A DNA stretch of 64,000 bases. Source: Saltatorellus ferox. GTDB lineage: Bacteria; Planctomycetota; UBA1135; GCA-002686595. Position 1 is the first letter of the stretch, and the number at the start of each line of letters is the position of its first letter. The notes beneath the pieces are model-generated. The model was given only the letters and a program-made list of their open reading frames with translations. It had not been told where the DNA came from and made no database searches. The DNA lies in contig CP036434.1 of assembly GCA_007751475.1 (NCBI GenBank), positions 5,089,524 through 5,153,523 on the forward strand, written 5' to 3'. Below are positions 15,448 to 23,677 of this stretch, piece by piece. A program made the position numbers and the translations under genes.

Positions 15448-18120
15448 TCAGTCTGGCTCGGGGCCGATCGCGTCGATGGTCAGGGTGTTCATTCCGGGAA
15501 CGATGACCACGTCGACGCCTTCCCCACGCTGGGGCGTGCTCCCGTTCATTCTCGCGACGATGAAGTAGCGCCCGGGAACGAGCGGCCCCATGGCGAACTC
15601 ACCGGAAGCGCTGGCGCGGGTGTTCTCGACACGTCCGTGGTCGTCCCGATAGAGCTGCACTTGCCCACGGTAGGGTCGGCCGTCGGACGGCCAGCGGCAG
15701 GTGCCTCGAAGGGCAGCCGCTCCCGTCGCGTAGGGATCCTCGAAGTCGAGGGTGAGAACCGGCTCCCCACCGGCCGGCGGCATCGTGGCTGGCTGGGACG
15801 CCAGCACCTGTCCGAACTGATCGTGCAGTTCGATCAGGAGGGCGACGCCAGGACGGAGCCCATCGATCCAGAGGTCGCGGTTCGGGAGTCCCTGGAAGTA
15901 CGCAGATCCAGGCCCCGTGGGCGTTTCGTCATCGTCCGAACGAAAGCCGCGGAACGTCGTGCCGCAGAGTCGCCGGCACAAGCGCCAGAAGGACTCCTGC
16001 TCCTCTTCGATTTCGCCGCAGCCCGCGAAGGCGGTCGGAGCCATTCGGAGTACGAGACGGACAGACCTGTCCGGATCGAAGCCGATGCGGTGCTCGAGGG
16101 GAAAGCGCACGCGAAGCCGCGGCGCCGCCTCCAGCTCGATCGTCTGCGGCGCGTCGGCGCTGGTCGCCGATGGGTCCACCTCGGCCACGCGGGCCTGGTA
16201 GCCGCGTGCCATGACACGCACCGAGGACCCGTCCGAGGCATGGAGGCTCGCGGTGCCGTCGGAGCGCGTCTCCGCCACCTCCGTGGCGCTTGCGAGGACG
16301 GCGAGCAACGGCTTCACCCCTTCCGAACTCCGCCCGACAACCCGAAAGCGCTTCATGCTCCCTCGCGGAACCTCGATCAAGGGAAGGCTGCGTGAGCCTT
16401 CGGATCCTGAGAGGCGGCCGAAAAGTTCGGTCTGTTCCAGATGCAGCTCCCATCGAGACCAGGCGACCTCCTCTCCCGACCGATAGTGAGCCGCGACCCG
16501 GAGCGGCAGCGAGAACTCTCCATTCGCATCCGTCGCCACTGACAGCTGGGCGAGCCACTCCCCTTCCTCGTCACAGGGAAAGAAGTCGAAGCGCTCGGTG
16601 ACAGGCTCCTGGTCGTCACTCCAGACGATCTTGCCCTCGACGCTATCGACGCGGGTCGCCATCAGTTGCAGCCCGGAAGTCTCTCGGGCAAACCAGACGG
16701 TGTGCGGCCCATGGCGCAGCACGCCTTCGGCATCGACGAGTGGAATGTCGTACGGCACCTGGAGGAAGTAGTCCCCCGAGCTGGCGAGGGTCGTGAAGAT
16801 GAAGGCGCCACCCCGATCCGTCTTGATCCTCGTGCGCGGCCATTCGAGACCATGCTCGATCAGCGCGGCCTTCAGGCGCTCGTCGTTGGACGCGGACAAG
16901 GGCGGGTGGTTGGAACCTCGATCGCGAAACAACGTGATCTCGGAGCCCGGCACCACACCATCGATGAGGAGCTGTCCCTGGATCTCGCGCTGGCGGCGAA
17001 GCTCGACGTTGATGTCGTCGGAGTCCGACCAGGCGATCGCGTGATCGCCGTTCTCGAAGCCGTCGGCCCCTGCGTAGATCCAGCCGCGCGCGTCCGTGGG
17101 GAGCAGCGCGACTCCCGCGTCATCGATCTCCATCACGTGGGGCGTGGAGTCCTCGTCCGCCCAGATCGCGCGGGCGCCCAGCACCGGCGCGCCGGCTTCG
17201 TCGACGAAGAAGACCCGGGATCGTGGGGCCACGTCCAGCGGCGACTCCGAGGCGAGCGTGGCGTCCGCTGGCGGCGACTCGACCGCAGTCCGGGGATCCG
17301 CGTCGGGATTCGATGCGGGAGGCGCCAGGAGCAGGACGCCGGGCGCTTCCGCGTCTCTTGCCGCAAGGGTCACGGGCTCTGGCAGGGTGCTGGCGGACGG
17401 ATCCCTCGGGTCCACGAGCAGAAGCCAGCTGGCGCCGACGGCGAGGAAGCCGAGGGCCAGCGCCGCGAGCTTCCACGCGCCGCCGCTCCCCGCGCTTCGC
17501 AGCGCCGTCGAGTCCGCATCCGCCCGCCCAGTCGCTGATGCGGACTCTGATACTGGCGCTCGCCCAGGCGCGGATCCCGAGCCAAGGATCACGCAAAGCC
17601 CGAGGCTCCAGCCACCGGATCCGCGCTCCGACTCCACGAGCCTCGCGCGCAGCCGGCCCATCGCGCGGGAGAGCCTCTTGCGCACGGTCGGCACCGGCAG
17701 ATCGAGCGCCAGGGCGATCTCGCGCGGCGGCCTCTGGTCCAGGTAGCGCTGGACGATCAGGTCCGCGTCCGCGCCACCCAGCGCGTGGATCTCGGCCAGG
17801 AGATCGCGATGGAGAGCCAGCTGACGGGCGGAGCGATCCGGGCCCTCGACCCTCTCCGCCTGACTGGCGTTCTCTTCGGCGAGCGAACTCGCGGCCCGCT
17901 GCTCGCGCCCGCGCCGGGCCTTTCTTCGTGCGACCGTCCACAGCCAGCCGCGAAGCCGCGCTCCCTCCAGGGACGCCCCCTCCGCCATGGGCGGCCGACG
18001 CAGCGCCTCCAGGGCCACGTCCTGGGTCAAGTCGCTCGCCGCCGCGTCATCGCCCACGAGTCCGGCCGCGACGCGTCGCAGCCAGGCCAGTTCCGTCAGT
18101 AGCTCTCCCTCTGTTTCCAT
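15448..18120 (-). CDS. ECF-type sigma factor fused to membrane segment and exported domains
   Basis: This 890-residue protein begins as an ECF sigma factor. Region 2 lies at about 10-75, including DLTQDVALEAL and the GWLWTVARRKARR strand-opening helix. Region 4 lies at about 105-160, with the helix-turn-helix PPREIALALDLPVPTVRKRLSRAMGRLRARL. A serine/alanine linker is followed by one membrane helix at about 215-236 (WKLAALALGFLAVGASWLLLV). The remaining 650 residues would be outside and contain carboxypeptidase-regulatory-like beta domains, for example near the C-terminus GEFAMGPLVPGRYFIVARM. Such fusions occur in planctomycete ECF groups. How a membrane-tethered sigma factor would work is not settled; release by proteolysis is a possibility. 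Confidence 0.85.
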   Translation of the reverse strand: METEGELLTELAWLRRVAAGLVGDDAAASDLTQDVALEALRRPPMAEGASLEGARLRGWLWTVARRKARRGREQRAASSLAEENASQAERVEGPDRSARQLALHRDLLAEIHALGGADADLIVQRYLDQRPPREIALALDLPVPTVRKRLSRAMGRLRARLVESERGSGGWSLGLCVILGSGSAPGRAPVSESASATGRADADSTALRSAGSGGAWKLAALALGFLAVGASWLLLVDPRDPSASTLPEPVTLAARDAEAPGVLLLAPPASNPDADPRTAVESPPADATLASESPLDVAPRSRVFFVDEAGAPVLGARAIWADEDSTPHVMEIDDAGVALLPTDARGWIYAGADGFENGDHAIAWSDSDDINVELRRQREIQGQLLIDGVVPGSEITLFRDRGSNHPPLSASNDERLKAALIEHGLEWPRTRIKTDRGGAFIFTTLASSGDYFLQVPYDIPLVDAEGVLRHGPHTVWFARETSGLQLMATRVDSVEGKIVWSDDQEPVTERFDFFPCDEEGEWLAQLSVATDANGEFSLPLRVAAHYRSGEEVAWSRWELHLEQTELFGRLSGSEGSRSLPLIEVPRGSMKRFRVVGRSSEGVKPLLAVLASATEVAETRSDGTASLHASDGSSVRVMARGYQARVAEVDPSATSADAPQTIELEAAPRLRVRFPLEHRIGFDPDRSVRLVLRMAPTAFAGCGEIEEEQESFWRLCRRLCGTTFRGFRSDDDETPTGPGSAYFQGLPNRDLWIDGLRPGVALLIELHDQFGQVLASQPATMPPAGGEPVLTLDFEDPYATGAAALRGTCRWPSDGRPYRGQVQLYRDDHGRVENTRASASGEFAMGPLVPGRYFIVARMNGSTPQRGEGVDVVIVPGMNTLTIDAIGPEPD

Positions 18121-18251
18121 CGTGGCCGTTGAGTGCCGCGCCGCTCGATTTCGTGACGCGAAAAAGACCCGAGGGTTCGCGTGTCATCGAGAATACAGTG
18201 TCACCTCCCCGCGTAGGCCTCGGCTCGCCTCCCCCCGATCCCCACCTCACC

Positions 18252-18812
18252 ATGCCCCACGCCTTCGAAGTCGACTCCTACACGATCCGCCGCAAGTTCT
18301 TCACGGTGCTGGGCGCGAGCTTCCACATCTACGACGACCAGGAGCAGCTCATCGGCTTCTGCAAGCAGAAGGCCTTCAAGCTCCGCGAGGACATCCGGGT
18401 CTTCGAGGACGAGGCCCAGGCGCGCCCGCTGCTGACGATCAAGGCACGCCAGGCGATCGACTTCTCGGCCTCCTACGACATCGTCGATGCGACGACGAAC
18501 ACCAAGGTCGGCGCCGCGCGCCGCAAAGGATTCACCTCCATCCTGCGCGACTCGTGGGAGATCCTCGACGCCGACGATCGGCTGATCGACAAGCTCCAGG
18601 AAGACAGCACCACCCTCGCTCTCGTCAGGCGTTTCCTCAGCAACCTCGTCCCCCAGAAGTTCCACCTCGGCTCGGGCGTGATCTTCCGTCAGCGCTTCAA
18701 TCCGGTGATCTTCAAGATGGACGTTTCCATCGAGAACGCCGAAGTCGACCGTCGCCTCATCCTGGGAGTGGCCGCGCTGGTGGCCGCCATCGAAGGACGC
18801 CAGAGCAACTGA
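18252..18812 (+). CDS. LURP-one-related (tubby-like fold) protein
   Basis: A 186-residue protein starting MPHAFEVDSYTIRRKFFTVLGASFHIYD. The YTIRRKFF...ASFHIYD...LIGFCKQKAFKLREDI pattern and the later SYDIVD...VGAARRKGF... match the LURP-one-related family, a tubby-like beta-barrel known in plants and bacteria. The C-terminal helix LILGVAALVAAIEGR would run through the barrel as in tubby folds. Bacterial members have no settled function; scramblase-like or lipid-binding roles have been proposed for the fold. The gene is transcribed away from the sigma-factor fusion, with 131 bases between the two starts, and is followed by a small zinc-ribbon membrane protein. Confidence 0.8.
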   Translation: MPHAFEVDSYTIRRKFFTVLGASFHIYDDQEQLIGFCKQKAFKLREDIRVFEDEAQARPLLTIKARQAIDFSASYDIVDATTNTKVGAARRKGFTSILRDSWEILDADDRLIDKLQEDSTTLALVRRFLSNLVPQKFHLGSGVIFRQRFNPVIFKMDVSIENAEVDRRLILGVAALVAAIEGRQSN

Positions 18813-18849
18813 ACGGGACCCGGCCCCCAGCCAGAACCCGGCCCATCGA

Positions 18850-19122
18850 ATGGACTCGATCTTCACCACCTGCGAGCACTGCGCCGAACGCTTCGAAGCG
18901 CCGACGCGCAGCGCGGGCGGCCTCACGAACTGCCCGCGCTGCGGCCAGGCGACCGAGGTCTCCGGCGGCAGCGACCCCCTCTGGACCGCGCTGGTCGGCC
19001 TGGCGCTCGCCGTGACGGTGGTCGCCGTGACGATCGCCTACCAGGCGGGCGGAGGCCCGGCCGCCGCCATGACCTTCGGCGTCTGCGCTCTGATCGCAAC
19101 GATCCAGCGCCTCGCGGCGTGA
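18850..19122 (+). CDS. Small zinc-ribbon membrane protein
   Basis: A 90-residue protein with an N-terminal zinc ribbon made by CEHC (near residue 8) and CPRC (near 28), the usual CxxC...CxxC pair of MJ0042/FHA-type ribbons. It is followed by two hydrophobic helices at about 44-65 and 68-88. The ATG at 18850 lies 37 bases after the LURP-one gene, so the two may be co-transcribed. Similar small ribbon-plus-membrane proteins are common in planctomycetes but have no assigned function. Confidence 0.7.
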   Translation: MDSIFTTCEHCAERFEAPTRSAGGLTNCPRCGQATEVSGGSDPLWTALVGLALAVTVVAVTIAYQAGGGPAAAMTFGVCALIATIQRLAA

Positions 19123-19223
19123 GTCTTCGACGTTGCGCTCACAGATCGATCACGACGTCAAGGCCTCGGTCGCGATCCCACGGGGGTCTGCTCCCCACCC
19201 GAAGAGGTCCCGACCGCGTCTCC

Positions 19224-20087
19224 TCAGCGGAACGTCAGCTCGATGGCACTGGAGAAATTCGAAACCGGCGTGGGATGAAGGTCGCGATACCACAGCTGGA
19301 AGTGCCAGGTCGAGCCCGCCAGGACCGCCGGTTCCACGAGACCATCCCCGCTCTCGAACGACTCGGAGAAGCGGCCGACCCCATCCGAGAACCCAAAGGC
19401 TGAACCGAGGCGGAAGACCGCTCCGCCAAGGCAAAGCTCTCCCTGCGAGAAGATTGTCGACCCCGACATCGTCCCCATGAGTGGGAGCACCGCCGCCTGC
19501 CGTGGAAGCTCTTGGCCCTCGATGGTCCAGGCCTGATAGCTGGCAAAGGGTCGCCCCAGCACTTCCATTCGAGCGCCCGCTGGAGTGACGGAACTGGGCC
19601 GGCCAGGGCACGTGGGCTGGCCAATCGGCAGCTCGAAGACGGTAACGCTGCCCTCCCGAATGGAAGGGTCGGCCCGGTAGTCCCCTGGGGAGTAGACGAG
19701 AGCGATCCCGTCGTCCAGCTCGACGTTTTCCCCCACGTAGGGACCCGAACCTGTGGTCATCCCCTTCGCACGATCGGTTCGCAACACGGCTTCGGGATGC
19801 CAGTATCCGTCCTGACCGAGTACAAATGTGTAGGCGGCACCGACGATCCCGCCGAGGTCGTTCCGCGTCACTGGGGCGCCCACGAGAATGCGCCCGCCAG
19901 CGACGCTCACCGAAATCCCGAAGTCGTCGGCTCCAGAAGGCGCAGAGGCCAGTCCATCGGAGGCCTGGAGCGTCTGATGATGCTCCCAGAGGGAAGTAAT
20001 TGGGCTGCGGCGGAATACCTCGACCCGTCCCTTGAGCCCCCACAACTGATCAGGAAGATGCCCGGCGACGGCCCAGTCCCCGTCCAC
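19224..20087 (-). CDS. C-terminal part of a split FG-GAP-like exported protein, with WYRD terminal domain
   Basis: This frame is a continuation of the gene at 20097-20900: both are in the same reading frame, separated by a single TAA at 20097-20099 and a few sense codons. The first usable start here is GTG at 20087, but it lies inside a repeat (LTVDGDWAVAGHLPD), not at a natural N-terminus. Residues 1-150 continue FG-GAP-like blades (ISVSVAGGRILVGAPV, VELDDGIALVYSPGD). Residues 159-287 form the same terminal domain as the protein at 8144, with ELCLGGAVFR, STWHFQLWYRD and SNFSSAIELTF. Without the upstream part it has no signal peptide, so it is probably not made as a functional exported protein unless the stop is read through. 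Confidence 0.65.
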   Translation of the reverse strand: MDGDWAVAGHLPDQLWGLKGRVEVFRRSPITSLWEHHQTLQASDGLASAPSGADDFGISVSVAGGRILVGAPVTRNDLGGIVGAAYTFVLGQDGYWHPEAVLRTDRAKGMTTGSGPYVGENVELDDGIALVYSPGDYRADPSIREGSVTVFELPIGQPTCPGRPSSVTPAGARMEVLGRPFASYQAWTIEGQELPRQAAVLPLMGTMSGSTIFSQGELCLGGAVFRLGSAFGFSDGVGRFSESFESGDGLVEPAVLAGSTWHFQLWYRDLHPTPVSNFSSAIELTFR

Positions 20088-20096
20088 CGTGAGGCT

Positions 20097-20900
20097 TTAG
20101 GGAAAGCGCGACGTGATCGTAAAGGGGGGCGGTTCGATCTGCTGCTTGAACTCCCAGACAGCCGCCGGGCTCTTTTCCCAGACCATGGCGCGACGTCCGC
20201 CGCCGAACGCACCCATCATCATGGTGTCCCCATCGAGCGTCACCCGGTCTCTGAGCCGCGTCACACTTAGCCCGGGAATGGCCACGAGCTCTGGAGGAGA
20301 GGTCACGCGAGCTGTTTCAACGAACCGCTGACCATCATGATCGAACACACGAATGATGCCAGTGTATGGTGCGCCCAGGCCGGGATTGCCGGCCTCAACG
20401 AGCACCAGGCGGTCTCCATCCAGGTCGCCAAAGCTGCCGAAACCAAGCGAAGAATTCGTCGCGTAGGTCGAAAGCAGGGTTTGATCCAGCACCCACCCCT
20501 GCGAGGTCCTCTCGTAGATATAAGCTCGACCGAAGTAGATAGGGAGGCCATTGTCGGTCGCAAGACCATCTGTCATTACGAGGCGATCACCCTCCGCTCT
20601 CATGATGCTTGCAAACCCTAGCTCGTGGCGCGGCTCCGGGTGATATAAGACGTCGCTAACCGCATACCCCGCGCCTGACCTTCCGAGTACATACAGAGCT
20701 CCATCTGACAAGCCTCCAAGTGAATTCACGGCTCCAGCGGGGTCAGGTTCATTGGCTCGAACAATCAGGGCGTCATCGGACCAGGCCATCCCACTTCCGA
20801 AAGCGAGATAGTCCCTCGGAACGGTGCCAAAAATAACTTCATTCTGGGAACTCTCCAAGAAAGAACCCTGTAACGCAAAAAGGAGAATAGTATAGATCAT
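20097..20900 (-). CDS. N-terminal part of a split FG-GAP-like exported protein
   Basis: A 267-codon frame starting MIYTILLFALQGSFLESSQ, a short signal peptide. It contains several FG-GAP or beta-propeller-like repeats with the phrase pattern LGFGSFGDLDGDRLVLVEAG and VTLDGDTMMMGAFGG. It ends at TAA 20097-20099 in the middle of a blade (FTITSRFP, stop, SLTVDGDWAVAG), and the same frame continues to 19224. The full gene would encode about 559 codons. Codon use and base composition here are less GC-rich than in neighbouring genes. A nonsense mutation, a sequencing error or programmed readthrough are all possible; I favour decay by mutation. Confidence 0.65.
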   Translation of the reverse strand: MIYTILLFALQGSFLESSQNEVIFGTVPRDYLAFGSGMAWSDDALIVRANEPDPAGAVNSLGGLSDGALYVLGRSGAGYAVSDVLYHPEPRHELGFASIMRAEGDRLVMTDGLATDNGLPIYFGRAYIYERTSQGWVLDQTLLSTYATNSSLGFGSFGDLDGDRLVLVEAGNPGLGAPYTGIIRVFDHDGQRFVETARVTSPPELVAIPGLSVTRLRDRVTLDGDTMMMGAFGGGRRAMVWEKSPAAVWEFKQQIEPPPFTITSRFP

Positions 20901-21045
20901 AGCTCAGAACAAAAGCAAAGGCACTTCGGCATACTCACGCACGGTATTATTGGTCAGCGAAACTTGGAATGCGGCGCGGCACTTCTAGAGTGCACGCCGC
21001 GCTTCCAAATGACTGGGGGCCAGCGATCATGGCTCGACGCTGGAC

Positions 21046-22538
21046 TTACTGACGCTCAAAAGCGCCCATATCCGTGATTGCACCGCCCAGCGTGTTGCCA
21101 CCATCGATGCCAGTACTCACGCCGGGCGTATCGATCTCACGCGTCGACTCCCCAAGGTCCAAGGGGACGAATTCCGAGGAATCAGAGTTCCCATCGAGGT
21201 CAGCGAGATCGAAGGCGAGGTGGGCATCATTTGCCGCATCGAGGCATGGTGACGTAGCCGACAACGTAAAGTCGCGCGTCGGGCCGTTCGTGAAGTCCGG
21301 ATCCACTTGGATGCATGTGGCCGAGTCGAACCAGGAGGGCGGACTGGCTCCGGCATAAAGTGCCAGCTGAACACAGGAGCTACTCGCATCGACCAACGAG
21401 TTGTTGCTGGTCTCTACAGCATTCGGGTTCTGCAGCGGTGTAGATCCTGGAGAATAGAAAGTTCCCGAGTTGCGGTAGACGATGCTGCTCAGTAGCTCAA
21501 GCGGCCCGTTGCCGACGCTGCCCTCCACCCGTAGACCTGCACCACCTGCGGAGCCAAGGGTCGTGCCGACGATGTTGTAAGCCACCGTGCAATGGGCGAG
21601 CTCTGTGTTCCCAGGGTTCGAAACAAACAGACCGCCTCCGCTCTGCGCGATGTTGTCCGTCCAAAGACAACTCTGGAACCTGATGGGTCCGGCGTTGGGC
21701 TGCGTCTGGTGGAGTCCCCCTCCCTGAATGGAACGATTGCCATCGAACACGGAGTTGAAGGTGAAGAGGCTCGGCCCGCATTGATCGAGGGACATGCCCC
21801 CTCCCTGCCCCGTGTAGACACCTGCCGAGACCTCCTCGAAGCAAGTGTTGCCTCGGCAGACGACCCGAGAAAGCGTCGAGTTCGCGACTCGACTCAGGAA
21901 GATAGCGCCGCCCCGAGCATCCGCGTGGTTACCCTCGAGCGTCAAGTTGGAAAGTCGGATGCTGTTGTGTCCGCCGGTTCCCGCCACAGTGGTCAGCCCC
22001 CCGCCGACTGCGTCGCCAGCTGTATCGTCGGCATTGCCACTGACGATTCGGAAGCCATCGAGGATGGTGAAGTCCCCACTTTCAAGGGTCACCACATGGA
22101 AGGCATCGTCGCTTCGGTCCATGGGGGTCATGCCGATGTCGCCAGAGAGAACGGTCGAATCGAACAGATTCGATGGACGGTCAGCGAGGGTCACTTCTGT
22201 CCCAGCAAAGCCACCGAGAAGAGCGACACCCGCAGGGATCGAGAAAGACTCTTTGCGACCATTCAAAGTGCTGGGAACGTAGTGGGTCTGGTTCGGATAC
22301 GCCTTGACCCAGACTTCTCCAGCTGTTGTGGTGAGCGTTCTCGAGAGCGCTTCTGGGATCGACTTCAGTGGGACGCTCCAATCGTCACCTTGAAAGGCAT
22401 CGTTGCCAGCAACGATGTCGACGTACAGCCGGGTCTGGGATGACGCGATGCCCGTGAGAGCTAGACCAAGAAATGCGACCCTAGCGAGGTGGCGAGGTGG
22501 CGAGGTGGCGAGGTGGCGAGGTGGCGAAGAATTTGCAT
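21046..22538 (-). CDS. Exported right-handed beta-helix protein, start out of frame at an 8-bp repeat
   Basis: The open frame runs from about 22550 to 21046 but has no ATG at its natural start. Its first usable start would be TTG at 22266, which is inside conserved sequence. Upstream of that TTG the frame still reads as protein: a hydrophobic VAFLGLALTGIASS core, then RLYVDIVAGNDAFQGDDW, the usual opening of right-handed beta-helix (Pmp-like) proteins. The likely start is ATG 22538, which reaches this frame only if the 8-bp repeat at 22484-22523 has 4 or 7 units; it has 5 here. The body has many G-G-G-x and N-x-A strands and ends with a ...ITDMGAFERQ motif typical of the family. Confidence 0.65.
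22484..22523 (+). repeat. Five perfect 8-bp tandem repeats (GCGAGGTG)
   Basis: Five exact copies of GCGAGGTG (CACCTCGC on the coding strand) sit just inside the start of the beta-helix gene. With 5 copies the ATG at 22538 is out of frame with the downstream protein. Losing one copy makes it in frame and gives MQILRHLATSPPRHLA followed by the hydrophobic signal core. This is the structure of a slipped-strand contingency locus; switching is inferred. Confidence 0.85.
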
Positions 22539-22716
22539 GGCAGATTCAGGTAATCGAGCGTGACCACCGGACGTAGTGTCGTACCGCGTTCTTGAAGCGA
22601 TGGCCTGGCAGGCTCGAGCGATAGATGAACAGTACCTGAAGTAGGAGAAAGCAACACGCCATTTTGAAATCTTTCTCGGGTGGTCACGGACAATCGCTCA
22701 GGTACGAAATCCCCTC

Positions 22717-22752
22717 GGCGGTACCGAACCCGACCCAGATCCGCCACGTTTC
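22717..22752 (+). repeat. REP-like element upstream of the RAYT gene
   Basis: The sequence starts GGCGGTACCGAACCCGACCC and matches the arm of the REPIN at 23415-23511 over about 36 bases with a few differences. It lies 45 bases before the RAYT start. REP sequences flanking RAYT genes are their usual companions. Confidence 0.7.
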
Positions 22753-22797
22753 GAAACCGCCGCCGCTGGCAAACGTCGCCCTCACAGAGGAACGACC

Positions 22798-23415
22798 ATG
22801 CCAAGACGAAGACGAATCGACTTCCCCGGAGCCTTCCATCACGTCACCAATCGAGGGATCGCCAAGCGAGTTCTGATGGAGGATCGGGAGGATGCCCGCT
22901 ACCTGTCCTCTTGCATCGCGCGGGAGACCCGGCGCGGCAAGATGGCCATCCACTGCTTCTCCCTGCTCCCAACGCACTTCCATCTACTGACTCAAACCGT
23001 GGAGGCGAGCCTCTCGGAGTCCATGCAACGGATCGAGGGCAGGTACGGACGCTACTTCAATCGGAAGTACCGGCGAGATGGGCCGCTCTTCCGAGGGCGC
23101 TTCTTCTCGAAGCGAGTGGATACGCTCACCTACCGGAGGACGCTTCTTCGGTACATCGACAGGAATCCGGTTCAGGCGGGGCTGGTGAAGAATCCCTGGG
23201 ATCATCCCTTCGGGAGCGCGGTCAGCTACGTCCACGGGCCCGAGCCGCCGTGGTTGACGACTTCGTGGGTGAAGGGAGAGGTGACCGACGCGAACGAGCT
23301 CGAGGGCATCTACGAGTCACGGGTCTGTAGCGGCAGCGCGTACATCGATCGCTTCGGACGGCGTAGCTCCGACTTTCTCTCCGGGATGGTGGAGGCCCGA
23401 ATGAACGAGGCGTAG
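22798..23415 (+). CDS. REP-associated tyrosine transposase (RAYT, Y1 HUH family)
   Basis: A 205-residue IS200/Y1-type transposase. The opening MPRRRRIDFPGAFHHVTNRG is typical of RAYT proteins. The HUH metal site is THFHLL (H60, H62), and the nucleophile is Y119 in LLRYIDRNPVQAGLV. The length and the single-domain structure match RAYTs, not classical IS200 transposases, which are shorter. It is bracketed by a single REP-like sequence upstream and a REPIN right at its stop codon. RAYTs are thought to disperse REP/REPIN sequences and are usually single-copy and vertically kept, so this may be resident and not a recent insertion. Confidence 0.9.
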   Translation: MPRRRRIDFPGAFHHVTNRGIAKRVLMEDREDARYLSSCIARETRRGKMAIHCFSLLPTHFHLLTQTVEASLSESMQRIEGRYGRYFNRKYRRDGPLFRGRFFSKRVDTLTYRRTLLRYIDRNPVQAGLVKNPWDHPFGSAVSYVHGPEPPWLTTSWVKGEVTDANELEGIYESRVCSGSAYIDRFGRRSSDFLSGMVEARMNEA

Positions 23416-23511
23416 GCGGTACCGAACCCGACCCAAAGCCGCCACGTTTCCAATCGAAGGGGTCCCCTTTGAATGGAAACGTGGCGGCTTTGGGTCGGGT
23501 TCGGTACCGCC
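23415..23511. repeat. REPIN: perfect 38-bp inverted repeat downstream of RAYT
   Basis: The arms 23415-23452 and 23474-23511 are perfect reverse complements over 38 bases, separated by 21 bases. Each arm begins GGCGGTACCGAACCCGACCC read inward. The spacer itself contains AAGGGGTCCCCTT, a further small hairpin. This is two REP sequences in inverted orientation, a REPIN. It starts at the last base of the RAYT stop codon and may also end its transcript. Confidence 0.88.
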
Positions 23512-23677
23512 AAGAAACGGAATCGGGCTCGCGTTCCAGGAGTCGGATCCGGTACGGCGGGACCGAAAAAGGGCGACAAATTCATCACGCAGGACGAAAG
23601 GTCCGGGATTCGCCGACCGGGATGGGAACTGGCGGTGTCCTCTTCTTCGACGGGGCCGCGGTGGCTCCCGTAGAGCC

